A stretch of 64,000 bases of DNA from Gammaproteobacteria bacterium (GCA_021151835.1 JAGKWO010000008.1:62001-126000); one strand, 5' to 3'. Counted from the first letter of the stretch, positions 16,082 to 23,665 are shown. The notes: generated from the letters alone by a model not told the origin. A program made the numbers and translations.

Positions 16082-17140
16082 TTAAAACAAGGGCCCGCAC
16101 GGAATTTTGCCTTTGCGAATAGCATGGTTGCTGGTTTCCGAGTCATCAGCCCAGAAGAATGATTTAATACCGGAAGCACATTCAGCCGCTGGCGCAATCG
16201 CAATACCTTCGTTATTAATGTTCGACATACTGGCAGGGCGCGAATAACCTTTGCGCACAATAAATTTACCGTAGGTTGCTGAACCAACAACGTTATCAAT
16301 ACCCAATAAATGCGAGCGATTGCTGCAATTATTATCGCAATAGGCCCAGAGCGCGCCGCTGTCCCAATCGAATGACAAATCCATAATCGCCGCGTGGCCG
16401 CTGTCGATAGTTGCAACGCGCACAAACGATGAATCTGAATTCAATACATAGGCATAAATTTTTCCGTTAGCTTCCAGTCCAACAAAAAACAAACCAGTTC
16501 CGTGTAGTGGATAATTCGCCGGGTTATAAACGGCGGCAAAATGTTCATCGTAAAATCCATTGGCTTGCAAATAACTATCCGGCACCCAGGCAATAGCTTC
16601 CAGGCCCAGGTTGGTTGAGCTAACGCTCGGTAAATCCGCTGTTAAATTCCATTCATGTGTTGCATTAATCGTCGTTGCAGTACCGGTGGTGTCGTAACGT
16701 AAAACACTGAAGCGATTTGAACCACTACCGTCGCGCTCGGTCGCTACATAAATATCCGTTGCTGATAATTCTGCTTTGGTAATGCCTTCTGCATCCGGTG
16801 CGCCGGAACCATTCGGGTAACGCAAGGTTTTGCCATTGGTCCAACCGTTGCTCGTGCTTTTCACAAAGGTATTGCTACTGCTATTCCACACCAGGTTATA
16901 AAGCTTGGATGGCGAATTCTGCACCGCCCACAACACCGCTGTTTGTGAACCTGCTGCTGGCTGGTAAAACAAACCACTCAAATTTCCCCCAAACACACTG
17001 GAACCATCGGCCGTGGTTACCGCCGTAGCATTCGGCCAGGTGTTATAGGTAATTGCAGAAGCGCCCACGCTCACCATAACCGCTGCACAAAAACCCATTA
17101 ATTTAACAAAAGAAGAATTCATTTTTTTATTCAGAGTCAT
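16082..17140 (-). CDS. Secreted beta-rich protein of unknown function
   Basis: 352 residues from the ATG at 17140 (a second ATG at 17122 is possible). The signal peptide ends near VGASA. The mature part has repeated short beta-strand segments such as AVLWAVQNSPSKLYNLVW, GLFFVGLEANGKIYAYVL and IMDLSFDWDSGALWAYCD. It looks like a beta-propeller of the kind seen in SdiA-regulated or phytase-like proteins. Cysteine pairs near the end (CDNNC, then AAEC and IPCG) fit an exported protein. Activity unknown. Single gene, convergent with the lipoprotein gene. Confidence 0.65.
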   Translation of the reverse strand: MTLNKKMNSSFVKLMGFCAAVMVSVGASAITYNTWPNATAVTTADGSSVFGGNLSGLFYQPAAGSQTAVLWAVQNSPSKLYNLVWNSSSNTFVKSTSNGWTNGKTLRYPNGSGAPDAEGITKAELSATDIYVATERDGSGSNRFSVLRYDTTGTATTINATHEWNLTADLPSVSSTNLGLEAIAWVPDSYLQANGFYDEHFAAVYNPANYPLHGTGLFFVGLEANGKIYAYVLNSDSSFVRVATIDSGHAAIMDLSFDWDSGALWAYCDNNCSNRSHLLGIDNVVGSATYGKFIVRKGYSRPASMSNINNEGIAIAPAAECASGIKSFFWADDSETSNHAIRKGKIPCGPLF

Positions 17141-17326
17141 CTTTAACAATCCACCAAGGATTAGCGATAGTAGCGGCGCGTCGCAATCCCCGCACACACC
17201 AGCCCGTTGCGGCACACCTCCGTGTTGTTCGCGCAGCGGATTCTAGGTAGCGATTATGTCTGGATGGTTGCAGAAAAATGACAGAATGAAGTGTGGGCAG
17301 TATGAGGTGACAAATTATTTCTATGA

Positions 17327-17866
17327 CTAATCAGCAAGATATTCAGCTGGTACTTTCTCGGTTAACCACACATTATTTTCAGACTGATAAAAAACAAAAC
17401 CATCTGCCGCCATTTGTTTTGCATCCACTATAAAAATATGCGGTTTGCCATAACGTTTACCAACATCGGTCGCAGTGCTCACCAATTCGGAAAGATGAAC
17501 ATAGTGGCGCTGCCCCGCAATCAATCCCTGCTGTTGAATGGATTCCACAAAACGGGTGGCAGTTCCGTGGTACAAAATATCCGGTGGTGATTTTTTTTCA
17601 TAGGATATTTTCACCTCTGCTGTGCTATGGCCTTGTGCCGCGCGAATGCGCAAACCATCAGCAGAAATAGTGAAACGTTTTTTATCACTGTTATCTACAA
17701 CATGTTGCAATAGCTCACGATCAATTTCCTTTCCTGATTGGTTTGCTAACTCAATCAACTCTGCAATATCCGCCCAGCCCTCTGCATCCAGGCCCAATCC
17801 AATCGCTTGCGGCTCATGCCGCAGTACATAACTTAAAAATTTGCTGGTTTCAGTGGTTTTACTCAT
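17327..17866 (-). CDS. kptA: RNA 2'-phosphotransferase
   Basis: 179 residues of the Tpt1/KptA family, which removes a 2'-phosphate from RNA using NAD+ and yields ADP-ribose cyclic phosphate. It opens SKFLSYVLRHEPQAIGLGLDAEGWA, as family members do. The NAD-binding half has ILYHGTATRFVESIQQQGL and RHYVHLS, holding the conserved H-G-T and H-x-x-H-L-S residues. The family's R-H-H-R tetrad appears intact by eye. The role in bacteria, which lack the yeast tRNA ligase pathway, is uncertain. The start is at 17866, just inside a GTG at 17869. Confidence 0.93.
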   Translation of the reverse strand: MSKTTETSKFLSYVLRHEPQAIGLGLDAEGWADIAELIELANQSGKEIDRELLQHVVDNSDKKRFTISADGLRIRAAQGHSTAEVKISYEKKSPPDILYHGTATRFVESIQQQGLIAGQRHYVHLSELVSTATDVGKRYGKPHIFIVDAKQMAADGFVFYQSENNVWLTEKVPAEYLAD

Positions 17867-17995
17867 CACTCTTACTCAAAGGGTTCAATACGGTGTTGGG
17901 AAATCAACGTTCAAATATAGTTTCGTCGCTTGCAGGCAAGCTTGGCATTCTCTCTTTTGGAATACTCCTGCAATGCATATATGACGTGGGGGTTT

Positions 17996-18044
17996 TGGTC
18001 ACTATAGTTACCAAATATTATCAATAGGGTAACCATAGTGACCA
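17996..18044. repeat. Long inverted repeat in intergenic DNA
   Basis: The arms TGGTCACTAT-a-GTTACC and GGTAAC-c-ATAGTGACCA form a 17-bp stem with one mismatch and a 15-base AT-rich loop. It lies in the 340-bp gap between kptA and the small gene at 18209, at the edge of the AT-rich accessory region. No T-tract follows, so it is not a standard terminator. Confidence 0.6.
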
Positions 18045-18144
18045 TTCTGTGGCAGATAAAGGTTTGCATTGATCAGCCGCAACCCATAGCAGGTACAACC
18101 ATAGTCTGGTTTTTGTTTTTCATTGCTTGCCTTCGAGCTTGACC

Positions 18145-18183
18145 CTTATTGTGTGGCGAAGTTAAACTTCGCCACACAATAAG
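18145..18183. promoter_or_regulatory. 39-bp near-perfect palindrome upstream of small gene
   Basis: Two 19-base arms (CTTATTGTGTGGCGAAGTT and its exact complement) meet at one central base. The centre contains GAAGTTAAACTTC, the same 13-bp motif as the XRE operator at 13078. It ends 25 bases before the start of the gene at 18209. It may be an operator, a hairpin in the leader, or both. Confidence 0.65.
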
Positions 18184-18208
18184 CTCATATGTTAAAAAGG
18201 AAACCAAC

Positions 18209-18547
18209 ATGATCTGGATTATCGACTTCAGAGGCGATCTAAGTGAAAGCTCCCAACTAAACATGAATGGATCAACTGCGATGAGGGCAGTGAGTATTGT
18301 TCATGGAATTGATGTTGCAGCCGCACTAACAAACCTGCTTATCCATACAAAAAAACACGGCATAACGCTTAACCGTATTAATCGATGCCTGGATCTTTCA
18401 ATATTTACCCCAACAGACGACGTTGGTTACACCAGCAAAGAAATTACAAGCGCTTTAAAAGAACTCACACCGGAATCGCCCGTTATTTTTTCTTATGCAA
18501 TTTCATCTGAAGCGGAAGATGATGAGGCCATAGCAATAAATGGTTAA
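18209..18547 (+). CDS. Small unknown acidic protein (family A, member 1)
   Basis: 112 residues from the ATG at 18209, which has AAGGA 8 bases upstream. No signal peptide. The second half (LTNLLIHTKKHGITLNRINRC, then EITSALKEL and FSYAISSEAEDDE) can be aligned with the 112-residue protein coded at 21774-22112 and, more weakly, with the one at 19279-19599. I do not recognise the family. Repeated small genes of this kind in an accessory region resemble immunity or defence-related sets, but nothing here proves that. Confidence 0.6.
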   Translation: MIWIIDFRGDLSESSQLNMNGSTAMRAVSIVHGIDVAAALTNLLIHTKKHGITLNRINRCLDLSIFTPTDDVGYTSKEITSALKELTPESPVIFSYAISSEAEDDEAIAING

Positions 18548-18589
18548 ATCGGCAATCAATTCATACGAATCGCTAGAGCATCCACCACA

Positions 18590-18955
18590 ATGAAAAAATA
18601 TAATTGGATTATCTCGACTGCATTAGTGCTTTTAACTGCATGTAATACCAATGCACATGGGCAACTGACCTGGAAGGAGGATGGTTCAGTTATTGGCAGC
18701 ACTGGTAAAAAATCAAATCTGAATATCCAGGGAATTTATGACAGCCTGGAATACCAAGGCATTAGTTACCTTGCCGGATTCAAAATAGATAAAGACGGTA
18801 ATAATTTCCCCTATATAGCGCAAGTACCTAACGATTTATCGTCAACTCAATATTGGGCATTTGAGTATATTCCTAATGACATTTTTATTTACAAAGAAGC
18901 CGTTCATGTTATTGCTATGGATGGTGAGGTTTATGGTTTAAAAGATGGAATTTGA
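18590..18955 (+). CDS. Putative lipoprotein, possibly the front part of a frameshifted gene
   Basis: 121 residues with a lipoprotein leader (lipobox LLTA-C, Cys18). The mature part has beta-propeller-like wording: YQGISYLAGFKIDKDGNNFPYIAQV, then VHVIAMDGEVYGL. It stops abruptly at 18953-18955, and the next frame continues without a break as 18952-19209 with similar style. The two may once have been one protein of about 205 residues, or they may be translationally coupled. Function unknown. Confidence 0.55.
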   Translation: MKKYNWIISTALVLLTACNTNAHGQLTWKEDGSVIGSTGKKSNLNIQGIYDSLEYQGISYLAGFKIDKDGNNFPYIAQVPNDLSSTQYWAFEYIPNDIFIYKEAVHVIAMDGEVYGLKDGI

Positions 18956-19209
18956 TTGATAAAAAATTTCCGCGCGAATCACAAATTGTTTATTCAGATC
19001 ATAAAGAAAGCCTGATTGTATGTCATCCCGCTTCCATGGAAAAAACCGGTGATTACAGCAGCGGCTGTTTTTCTACTACTAACAATTGGCGACTGGATTT
19101 TATCTGGTTCAATATTGTGCCGAAGGTATGCAATGAGCAACTTTATCTTGTAGAAGAAAGTAATAATTCAAAATTATTTAAGCAGGTGGATTTGGTAACT
19201 GGAAAGTAG
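18952..19209 (+). pseudogene. Probable rear part of the frameshifted lipoprotein gene
   Basis: 85 codons in the frame one base off from the preceding gene, overlapping its stop. The only start is a TTG at 18952 without a good ribosome site. The text (FPRESQIVYSDHKESLIVCH, then YLVEESNNSKLFKQVDLVTGK) reads as the natural continuation of a repeat-type beta protein. A single insertion or deletion near 18940-18955 would explain the split. A coupled second cistron is the alternative. Confidence 0.45.
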
Positions 19210-19278
19210 CGAAATCCTCGTCAGTGAAAAATGTGCCGGATGATATTTGCCAAATAAAATGAGAAACTCAAATGCGCA

Positions 19279-19599
19279 TTACCATTTTCCTCCCAGTGAT
19301 GTAACCCACGCGGCCAGCTGGACATCGCCATAGGCCGTAAATTTTTCTTTCGCTGCTTTAATTGCCGTATCTACTTCCGGAACATTTGAAATCTGTTGTC
19401 CCGAATATTCAATTGCCTCCTGAATCTCAACCTGCCCAAGATCAAGTTCTTCGCTTGTTTCTAGCACCAGTGATATCGCTTGTTGGTCACTAGATGTATT
19501 TGCTATCCAATAAGCAGTATAACAATCAGAGTTATCCACTTTCAGATAAAAGCCATTGGGATTAATGTGTTTGGATTTTACGATCCATATTTCTGACAT
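19279..19599 (-). CDS. Small unknown protein (family A-like, member 3)
   Basis: 106 residues from the ATG at 19599 (AAGG 6 bases upstream); the ATG at 19605 is less well placed. It begins MSEIWIVKSKHINPNGFYLKVDNSDCYTAYWIANTS. The middle (QQAISLVLETSEELDLGQVEIQEAIEYS) has the helix pattern of the two family A proteins at 18209 and 21774. The relation is weak and seen by eye only. Function unknown. Confidence 0.55.
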   Translation of the reverse strand: MSEIWIVKSKHINPNGFYLKVDNSDCYTAYWIANTSSDQQAISLVLETSEELDLGQVEIQEAIEYSGQQISNVPEVDTAIKAAKEKFTAYGDVQLAAWVTSLGGKW

Positions 19600-19665
19600 A
19601 TTCATCCTTTAAGTATTAAAAATTTTCCGTACCGTTATAGCTATAGTTATATTTAAAAATTTTCA

Positions 19666-20091
19666 TCATGGGCATGAAATTTTATCAAGATCTATATTTT
19701 CAGATTCAACAGATTTTATGCAGATACATATCTTGCCTTCTACAACACCAAGGATAGCGAGGTCATCTGTTTTAATTGATCCCAATTCCAACTTTGGCAA
19801 GGTAAGTTCGACCGTTTTATTCTTTGGTTCCTCCTCCTGAGCCATTAGCTTTGCGCTTACAGTGACAGGATCAGGTAGATTGCTGGCAATCGATGGTGTT
19901 TTATTAAAACTAAAGTAACCAGAATTCTCGTTAACATCTAAAACTTTGACCAATAATTTTTGCTCAACTGCACGGTCAGCTGGCCACTCCCATGTTAACT
20001 CTATATCTGCTGACATTGCGCAGCCTCCTGCCATTGAGAATAATAAGAATACACCTGCATTAATTAATAACTTGATTGATGATGAAACCAT
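19666..20091 (-). CDS. Putative exported protein or lipoprotein, unknown function
   Basis: 141 residues. A hydrophobic leader ends in a lipobox-like MAGG-C (Cys24). The mature part starts with a beta strand (IELTWEWPADRAVEQKLLVKVLDV) and has a Cys-x-Cys near the end (ICICIKSVES). It follows the histone-deacetylase gene by 18 bases on the same strand and is probably co-transcribed. No family recognised. Confidence 0.55.
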   Translation of the reverse strand: MVSSSIKLLINAGVFLLFSMAGGCAMSADIELTWEWPADRAVEQKLLVKVLDVNENSGYFSFNKTPSIASNLPDPVTVSAKLMAQEEEPKNKTVELTLPKLELGSIKTDDLAILGVVEGKICICIKSVESENIDLDKISCP

Positions 20092-20109
20092 AGAAATAAA
20101 GTGCCTGAG

Positions 20110-21063
20110 TTAGGCGTTTGTCCGTATTAAGTAACTGGCTAAATCTGCAATCAATTTATAGGAATCACTAGAATATCCACCACTTGTAATTATCACCGTA
20201 GGAATATTTCTCTCGCGTAATGACTCCACAACGAAACGGTCACGTTCGTTAATTGCATCATAGCTTACATTTAATGCGCCTAACTTATCGGCAGCTAGAA
20301 TGTCAGTACCTGCGTTATAAAACGCTAGCTTGGGTTTGGGGTTTGCATCCAGAAATAACGGAAGTTCAGTTTTCAAAAGCGTTATATATTCATCAGAGCC
20401 TAAGCCTGCTCTCAGTGGAATAATAAACGGAAAATCATCGGGATCACCTTGCTTTAATCCGGGGTAAACCTGCATGTTGTATAAATCAAAAATACCGACA
20501 GATTTATCTTTCTCGTAAAAACTGGTGAAGCCATTGCCGCGATGTGCATCCAAATCAATCATTAACACTTTATCGGTCGATAAGACTTTTTTCTCTAACC
20601 GCAGTGTTTCCAATGCAAAGGCAGCATCTGCAAAAAAGCAAAACCCTTCACCATGGTCAGAAAAGGCATGATGAAATCCCCCTCCGATATTGAAAGCAAT
20701 AGCGGAGTCCAGTGCTTGGCGTGCTGCTAACAAGGTTCCGGCGGTTGCGTATTTTGCAGAATCAACCAAGCCCTTTTGCAAAATGAAATTTGGAACAAAA
20801 CGAAGGGGAGCAATTTCAACTACGGACGCAATAACTTTGCTTTGCCGCAAAGACGTTAGATATTCCCTGGAATGAACTATTTCCAATTCCTCATCGGTGG
20901 CTGGATTTTCAATAAAGGTTGAAAACGAATTAATTTTTTCACCAAATTCATTGGTCAGGAGCGCCCATGCTTTACTGAATTTTTTAGCATTAAATGGGTG
21001 AAGCTTTTCCAAGCCCATGATCCCGAAATCGTAATTTGGTGAAAAAATTAGTTTGGATTTCAT
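20110..21063 (-). CDS. Histone deacetylase family protein (class IV-like amidohydrolase)
   Basis: 317 residues of the arginase/deacetylase fold, most like short HDAC11-type proteins. Family landmarks are present: the start LIFSPNYDFGIMGLEKLHPF, the tandem histidines in GGGFHHAFSDHGEGFCFF, the zinc ligands in LMIDLDAHRGNGF, the third acidic ligand in YNAGTDILAADKLG, and the ITSGGYS loop. So it should be an active Zn-dependent deacylase. Bacterial members act on acetylated small molecules, polyamines or proteins; the substrate here is unknown. It sits among unknown island genes with a lipoprotein gene directly downstream. Confidence 0.87.
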   Translation of the reverse strand: MKSKLIFSPNYDFGIMGLEKLHPFNAKKFSKAWALLTNEFGEKINSFSTFIENPATDEELEIVHSREYLTSLRQSKVIASVVEIAPLRFVPNFILQKGLVDSAKYATAGTLLAARQALDSAIAFNIGGGFHHAFSDHGEGFCFFADAAFALETLRLEKKVLSTDKVLMIDLDAHRGNGFTSFYEKDKSVGIFDLYNMQVYPGLKQGDPDDFPFIIPLRAGLGSDEYITLLKTELPLFLDANPKPKLAFYNAGTDILAADKLGALNVSYDAINERDRFVVESLRERNIPTVIITSGGYSSDSYKLIADLASYLIRTNA

Positions 21064-21103
21064 ACTGTCAGTGCGTAGCTTTGTAAAATGTGAGGCATTC
21101 TAG

Positions 21104-21772
21104 TTAGCCACCTTTTAACAACGCTAAATGAAGATTGGTTTTGAAGCGTTGTCCAGGGCCACCAAAATTGTCACCTACGTCGAAAACATGCTTTGTGTTT
21201 TCATCAGTGGTTACCGAGGTCGCGCCACCTTCTTTTAATGTGCTGTGAAGTTGGTCCTTGGGTATTTTAGGGTTATTGCTATTGCTGAAAACCCAAAAAT
21301 TTAACACGCTCTTGCAGCCTAATATGCCGGCAGCTTCGCTTATTGCAATACACACTTCTTTATAAAGTTTTTTATTAGCGGTAACCAATGCTTGGCGAAG
21401 CATATCGTTTTCCGATTCTGCGTTCAGATTTTTAACATACACATCATTTAATATCGCTTCGGCGCTAACTTTGAAATAAGCCATACCGATTTTTACTGCT
21501 GTAACAATATCATTGGCTTTAGTGGCATCAACGCCGAAAACCCATATTTCTCGGTCAATTACTGCCGCTTCTTTTATTGTGCCCTTAATAAACATGGAGA
21601 ATGGCGATCCGCTCTTGCCGTACTTTGCCTTCCAAAGGCCGTATGATTCAAGACTGGTTCTCACAACGAATTCTTTCTTGTCCCTTCCGTTGTTTAAAAT
21701 GATGTCGACATCCACACGATAATTGTAACGCCCTTCGGCTAAAGTCATAGCTCCCTTATAATTCGCGGCCAT
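21104..21772 (-). CDS. Unknown protein coupled to a family A gene
   Basis: 222 residues from the ATG at 21772, which has AGGAGG 9 bases upstream and follows the stop of the 21774 gene after one base, so the two are translated together. It begins MAANYKGAMTLAEGRYNYRVDVDI. There is no signal peptide or membrane segment and no motif I recognise. A central Ala/Leu-rich region (EVCIAISEAAGILGCKSVLNF) is probably helical, and the last 50 residues are Gly/Thr/Asn-rich. It could be an effector or partner for the small protein; this is a guess from gene order. Confidence 0.55.
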   Translation of the reverse strand: MAANYKGAMTLAEGRYNYRVDVDIILNNGRDKKEFVVRTSLESYGLWKAKYGKSGSPFSMFIKGTIKEAAVIDREIWVFGVDATKANDIVTAVKIGMAYFKVSAEAILNDVYVKNLNAESENDMLRQALVTANKKLYKEVCIAISEAAGILGCKSVLNFWVFSNSNNPKIPKDQLHSTLKEGGATSVTTDENTKHVFDVGDNFGGPGQRFKTNLHLALLKGG

Positions 21773-21773
21773 T

Positions 21774-22112
21774 TTATTGTTCCTCCTCACAATCCAATGC
21801 TTCAGAAGAAATCCCACAGGCATAAAAAATTTTGTTTGTATCTAATGCCTCTTTAGCTACCTCATTAATGTCAGTATTTTTTTGAGAAACCTCTGTAAAA
21901 TTCTTAGGTAAATACTGTTCGCACTTCCATAATTCAAGCACAGCCATATCCTGCTTTTTCAGGTAAATTTCAAATAATTGCAACGCTTCTTGCATGCTCG
22001 TTGCTGGTACTACACCAATACCTACCATGTATTCAGAACCATCAAGATTCATTGGCGAATCTAGCGTCATAGATGCTTTATGATGAATTAACCAAACAGC
22101 CAGGATTTCCAT
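21774..22112 (-). CDS. Small unknown acidic protein (family A, member 2)
   Basis: 112 residues with AGGAG 6 bases before the ATG. The same length as the 18209 protein and a similar second half: LFEIYLKKQDMAVLELWKC, then DINEVAKEALD and FYACGISSEALDCEEE. The shared ISSEA-x-D-x-E ending is the clearest link. First gene of a two-gene unit with the 222-residue protein. Family and function unknown. Confidence 0.6.
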   Translation of the reverse strand: MEILAVWLIHHKASMTLDSPMNLDGSEYMVGIGVVPATSMQEALQLFEIYLKKQDMAVLELWKCEQYLPKNFTEVSQKNTDINEVAKEALDTNKIFYACGISSEALDCEEEQ

Positions 22113-22310
22113 ATTTACTCCTAGTGATAAATAAATTTTATTGATGTTAACAATTGCTTTACGTAGTTAAACACGATGGCGATTCTTACAGAAAATAGGT
22201 CAGTAAAATGCGAATGCCGTCAGTTAATAAACGCTATTATCAAAATAATGAAATGCTTATTTAAGGCAGTGTAGCTATAACTGCCCCCTGAAAGCCTGAC
22301 AACTTTTCCC

Positions 22311-22405
22311 CCAATGCCTCCACCTGCCGTTAACGCGCACAGCATTCATATGTAACTCATTCACACTCCACTTACCCATCCCCAATTCCGACATCGTCAA
22401 TCGTA
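22311..22405 (-). pseudogene. Broken copy of the 82-residue unknown gene
   Basis: About 90 bases (from CACCTGCC to TCGTCAAT) match 23473-23562, the C-terminal half of the gene at 23417-23665, including the run CATTCACACTCCACTTA. The reading frame is interrupted, and no start remains. It shows that this small gene family has been duplicated and lost locally. It is most of what the 300-bp gap at 22113-22416 holds. Confidence 0.65.
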
Positions 22406-22416
22406 GCGTTCTCCCG

Positions 22417-22647
22417 CTATTGCTCTTTCGGAGTAACAAGTTTTGGTTTTCGTTCCTGAGGTGAATATTCCTTTAGCTCATCAGGGAATACCTCAGCATC
22501 TGTTGAATGAATTGATTGATCACTACCTGAAATTATTCCTCTCTCATTGAATTCAGTTGGCTCTCTGAATAATTTTTTACTGCGTTCTTCTGCCCGTCTC
22601 CGCATCCAATCTGCGTGTTCTTTAGTGCTAAGTTTTGGCCTTTTCAT
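22417..22647 (-). CDS. Small charged protein, unknown function
   Basis: 76 residues, basic at the front (KHADWMRRRAEERSKK-like stretch) and mixed-charge behind, with no hydrophobic core, so probably unfolded or a helix that binds a partner. A GGGAT sequence lies 8 bases upstream. A GAAG-N5-CTTC palindrome (22684-22696) lies 37 bases upstream of the start, related to the operators at 13078 and 18158. Not recognised. Confidence 0.5.
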   Translation of the reverse strand: MKRPKLSTKEHADWMRRRAEERSKKLFREPTEFNERGIISGSDQSIHSTDAEVFPDELKEYSPQERKPKLVTPKEQ

Positions 22648-22683
22648 ATTGCATCCCTATTGTTGTTGATATTGTTGGCTGGC

Positions 22684-22696
22684 GAAGTTATGCTTC
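22684..22696. promoter_or_regulatory. GAAG-N5-CTTC palindrome upstream of small gene
   Basis: GAAGTTATGCTTC, inside GGC...GGG context, resembles the centre of the 39-bp palindrome at 18145-18183 (GGCGAAGTTAAACTTCGCC). It lies just upstream of the 22417-22647 gene and may be bound by the same XRE regulator. Confidence 0.4.
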
Positions 22697-22772
22697 GGGT
22701 AAAGATAGGCATCATACATCAAAGTTGCAAGATGTTTACTGAATATTTTTTTACTCCACAGGAATAGAAGAT

Positions 22773-22871
22773 ATGTTTGGAAATCCAAAAAAATATCGGA
22801 CATCAAAAAGATTTGGCGCACGAGAAATTATCATAGTTGCAGAATCGGCCAGCAGAGAGTGTTATGAGTAG
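22773..22871 (+). CDS. Possible 32-residue leader or small protein
   Basis: ATG at 22773 preceded by AGGA and AGAAG. It codes 32 residues starting MFGNPKKYRTSKRFGAREI and overlaps the start of the next small gene (22864) by 8 bases, a pattern of translational coupling. It is too short to judge by composition and not recognised. It could be chance. Confidence 0.3.
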   Translation: MFGNPKKYRTSKRFGAREIIIVAESASRECYE

Positions 22872-23043
22872 GAATGTTGAGTTGCCACTAACCGAAGAGG
22901 AGGCCCGTTTGCGCGCAAAGTCTCGCCGTAAAAACGATGCTGAAGAAGCTCGCCGCAGAGCCATGCAAAATGTTGACGAGGAACCTTGCGGAAAATTAAC
23001 AAACCCATCTGAAATAGATCTGCACAGGGATAGAAAAAGCTGA
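22864..23043 (+). CDS. Small charged protein, unknown function
   Basis: 59 residues, very rich in Arg, Lys and Glu (EEARLRAKSRRKNDAEEARR), then VDEEPCGKLTNPSEI. The start has GAGAG upstream. The D-x-E-P-C element recurs in the small protein at 28746-28943 (DDEPC). No hydrophobic core; likely an extended helix. A 21-bp perfect hairpin follows 68 bases after the stop. Unknown function. Confidence 0.5.
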   Translation: MSRNVELPLTEEEARLRAKSRRKNDAEEARRRAMQNVDEEPCGKLTNPSEIDLHRDRKS

Positions 23044-23111
23044 AGCGACTTTTAAACCAAAATCTAAGAAATGATAATTTCGCAATCCAGAGCTTTTCCA
23101 AGTGGCCTCGC

Positions 23112-23165
23112 TTATGTTCCATTATTTCGTCATATATTTATATTTGACGAAATAATGGAACATAA
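23112..23165. repeat. 21-bp perfect inverted repeat (long AT-rich hairpin)
   Basis: TTATGTTCCATTATTTCGTC-A at 23112-23132 is the exact complement of 23145-23165, with a 12-base all-AT loop. It lacks a T-tract, unlike the intrinsic terminators elsewhere in the window. It occupies the 370-bp gap between the 22864 gene and the 23417 gene, together with the hairpin at 23364. Role unknown. Confidence 0.65.
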
Positions 23166-23363
23166 CTTAGTCGCATCGCATTGCTGGGGATGACGAACAG
23201 CCGGCTCAAAGATTATTGGGGTTTAACTATTCCAAGCGCTCTGGCGGGCGTTTCTGAATAAAAACAATTTACCTGTTTCCACATTAATAGCTGTAATTTC
23301 CTTCCTTCAGAAAAAACTAAAGAACGCATTAGCCATTGTTACCATGTTTGGATAAATTCTTTG

Positions 23364-23395
23364 AAACCATTTCGAGGGAATCCTCGAAATGGTTT
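23364..23395. repeat. 14-bp perfect hairpin after the 82-residue gene
   Basis: AAACCATTTCGAGG and CCTCGAAATGGTTT pair perfectly around GAAT. It lies 22 bases past the stop of the minus-strand gene 23417-23665 and probably protects or ends that transcript. The arms resemble those of the hairpin at 28662-28695. Confidence 0.55.
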
Positions 23396-23416
23396 GGTTG
23401 CAGGGCAGCTTACCTA

Positions 23417-23665
23417 TCACATCGGCGTTGGTCTCACTTCCCCTCTTAACACGTGCAGCTTCTCCCCAAACACCTGTGCCCGCTGCTTAACCTGCACGGC
23501 ATTCATATGCAGCCCATTCACACTCCACTTATCCATCACCAATTCCGACATCGCCAATGCCACCACGGCATCGCACAGGAATGTGCATTGGCTTTGAAAT
23601 TCGGTGAAGTCGTCGTAGAGGAGTAATAACTCATTCGTGGGGTTTTGGTGTGGCGGTGATGGCAT
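23417..23665 (-). CDS. Small unknown protein, paralogue of the 13503-13781 gene
   Basis: 82 residues with GAGGG 9 bases before the ATG. The core LYDDFTEFQSQCTFLCDAVVAL aligns with the 92-residue protein coded at 13503-13781; then ELVMDKWSVNGLHMNAVQVKQRAQVFGEKLHVLR. A broken copy lies at 22311-22405. Family and function not recognised. It is followed by a perfect hairpin. Confidence 0.6.
   Translation of the reverse strand: MPSPPHQNPTNELLLLYDDFTEFQSQCTFLCDAVVALAMSELVMDKWSVNGLHMNAVQVKQRAQVFGEKLHVLRGEVRPTPM

Noticed and set aside
17743..18027. Plus-strand frame over the kptA start
   Set aside because: Overlaps kptA in antisense and has no recognisable protein features.
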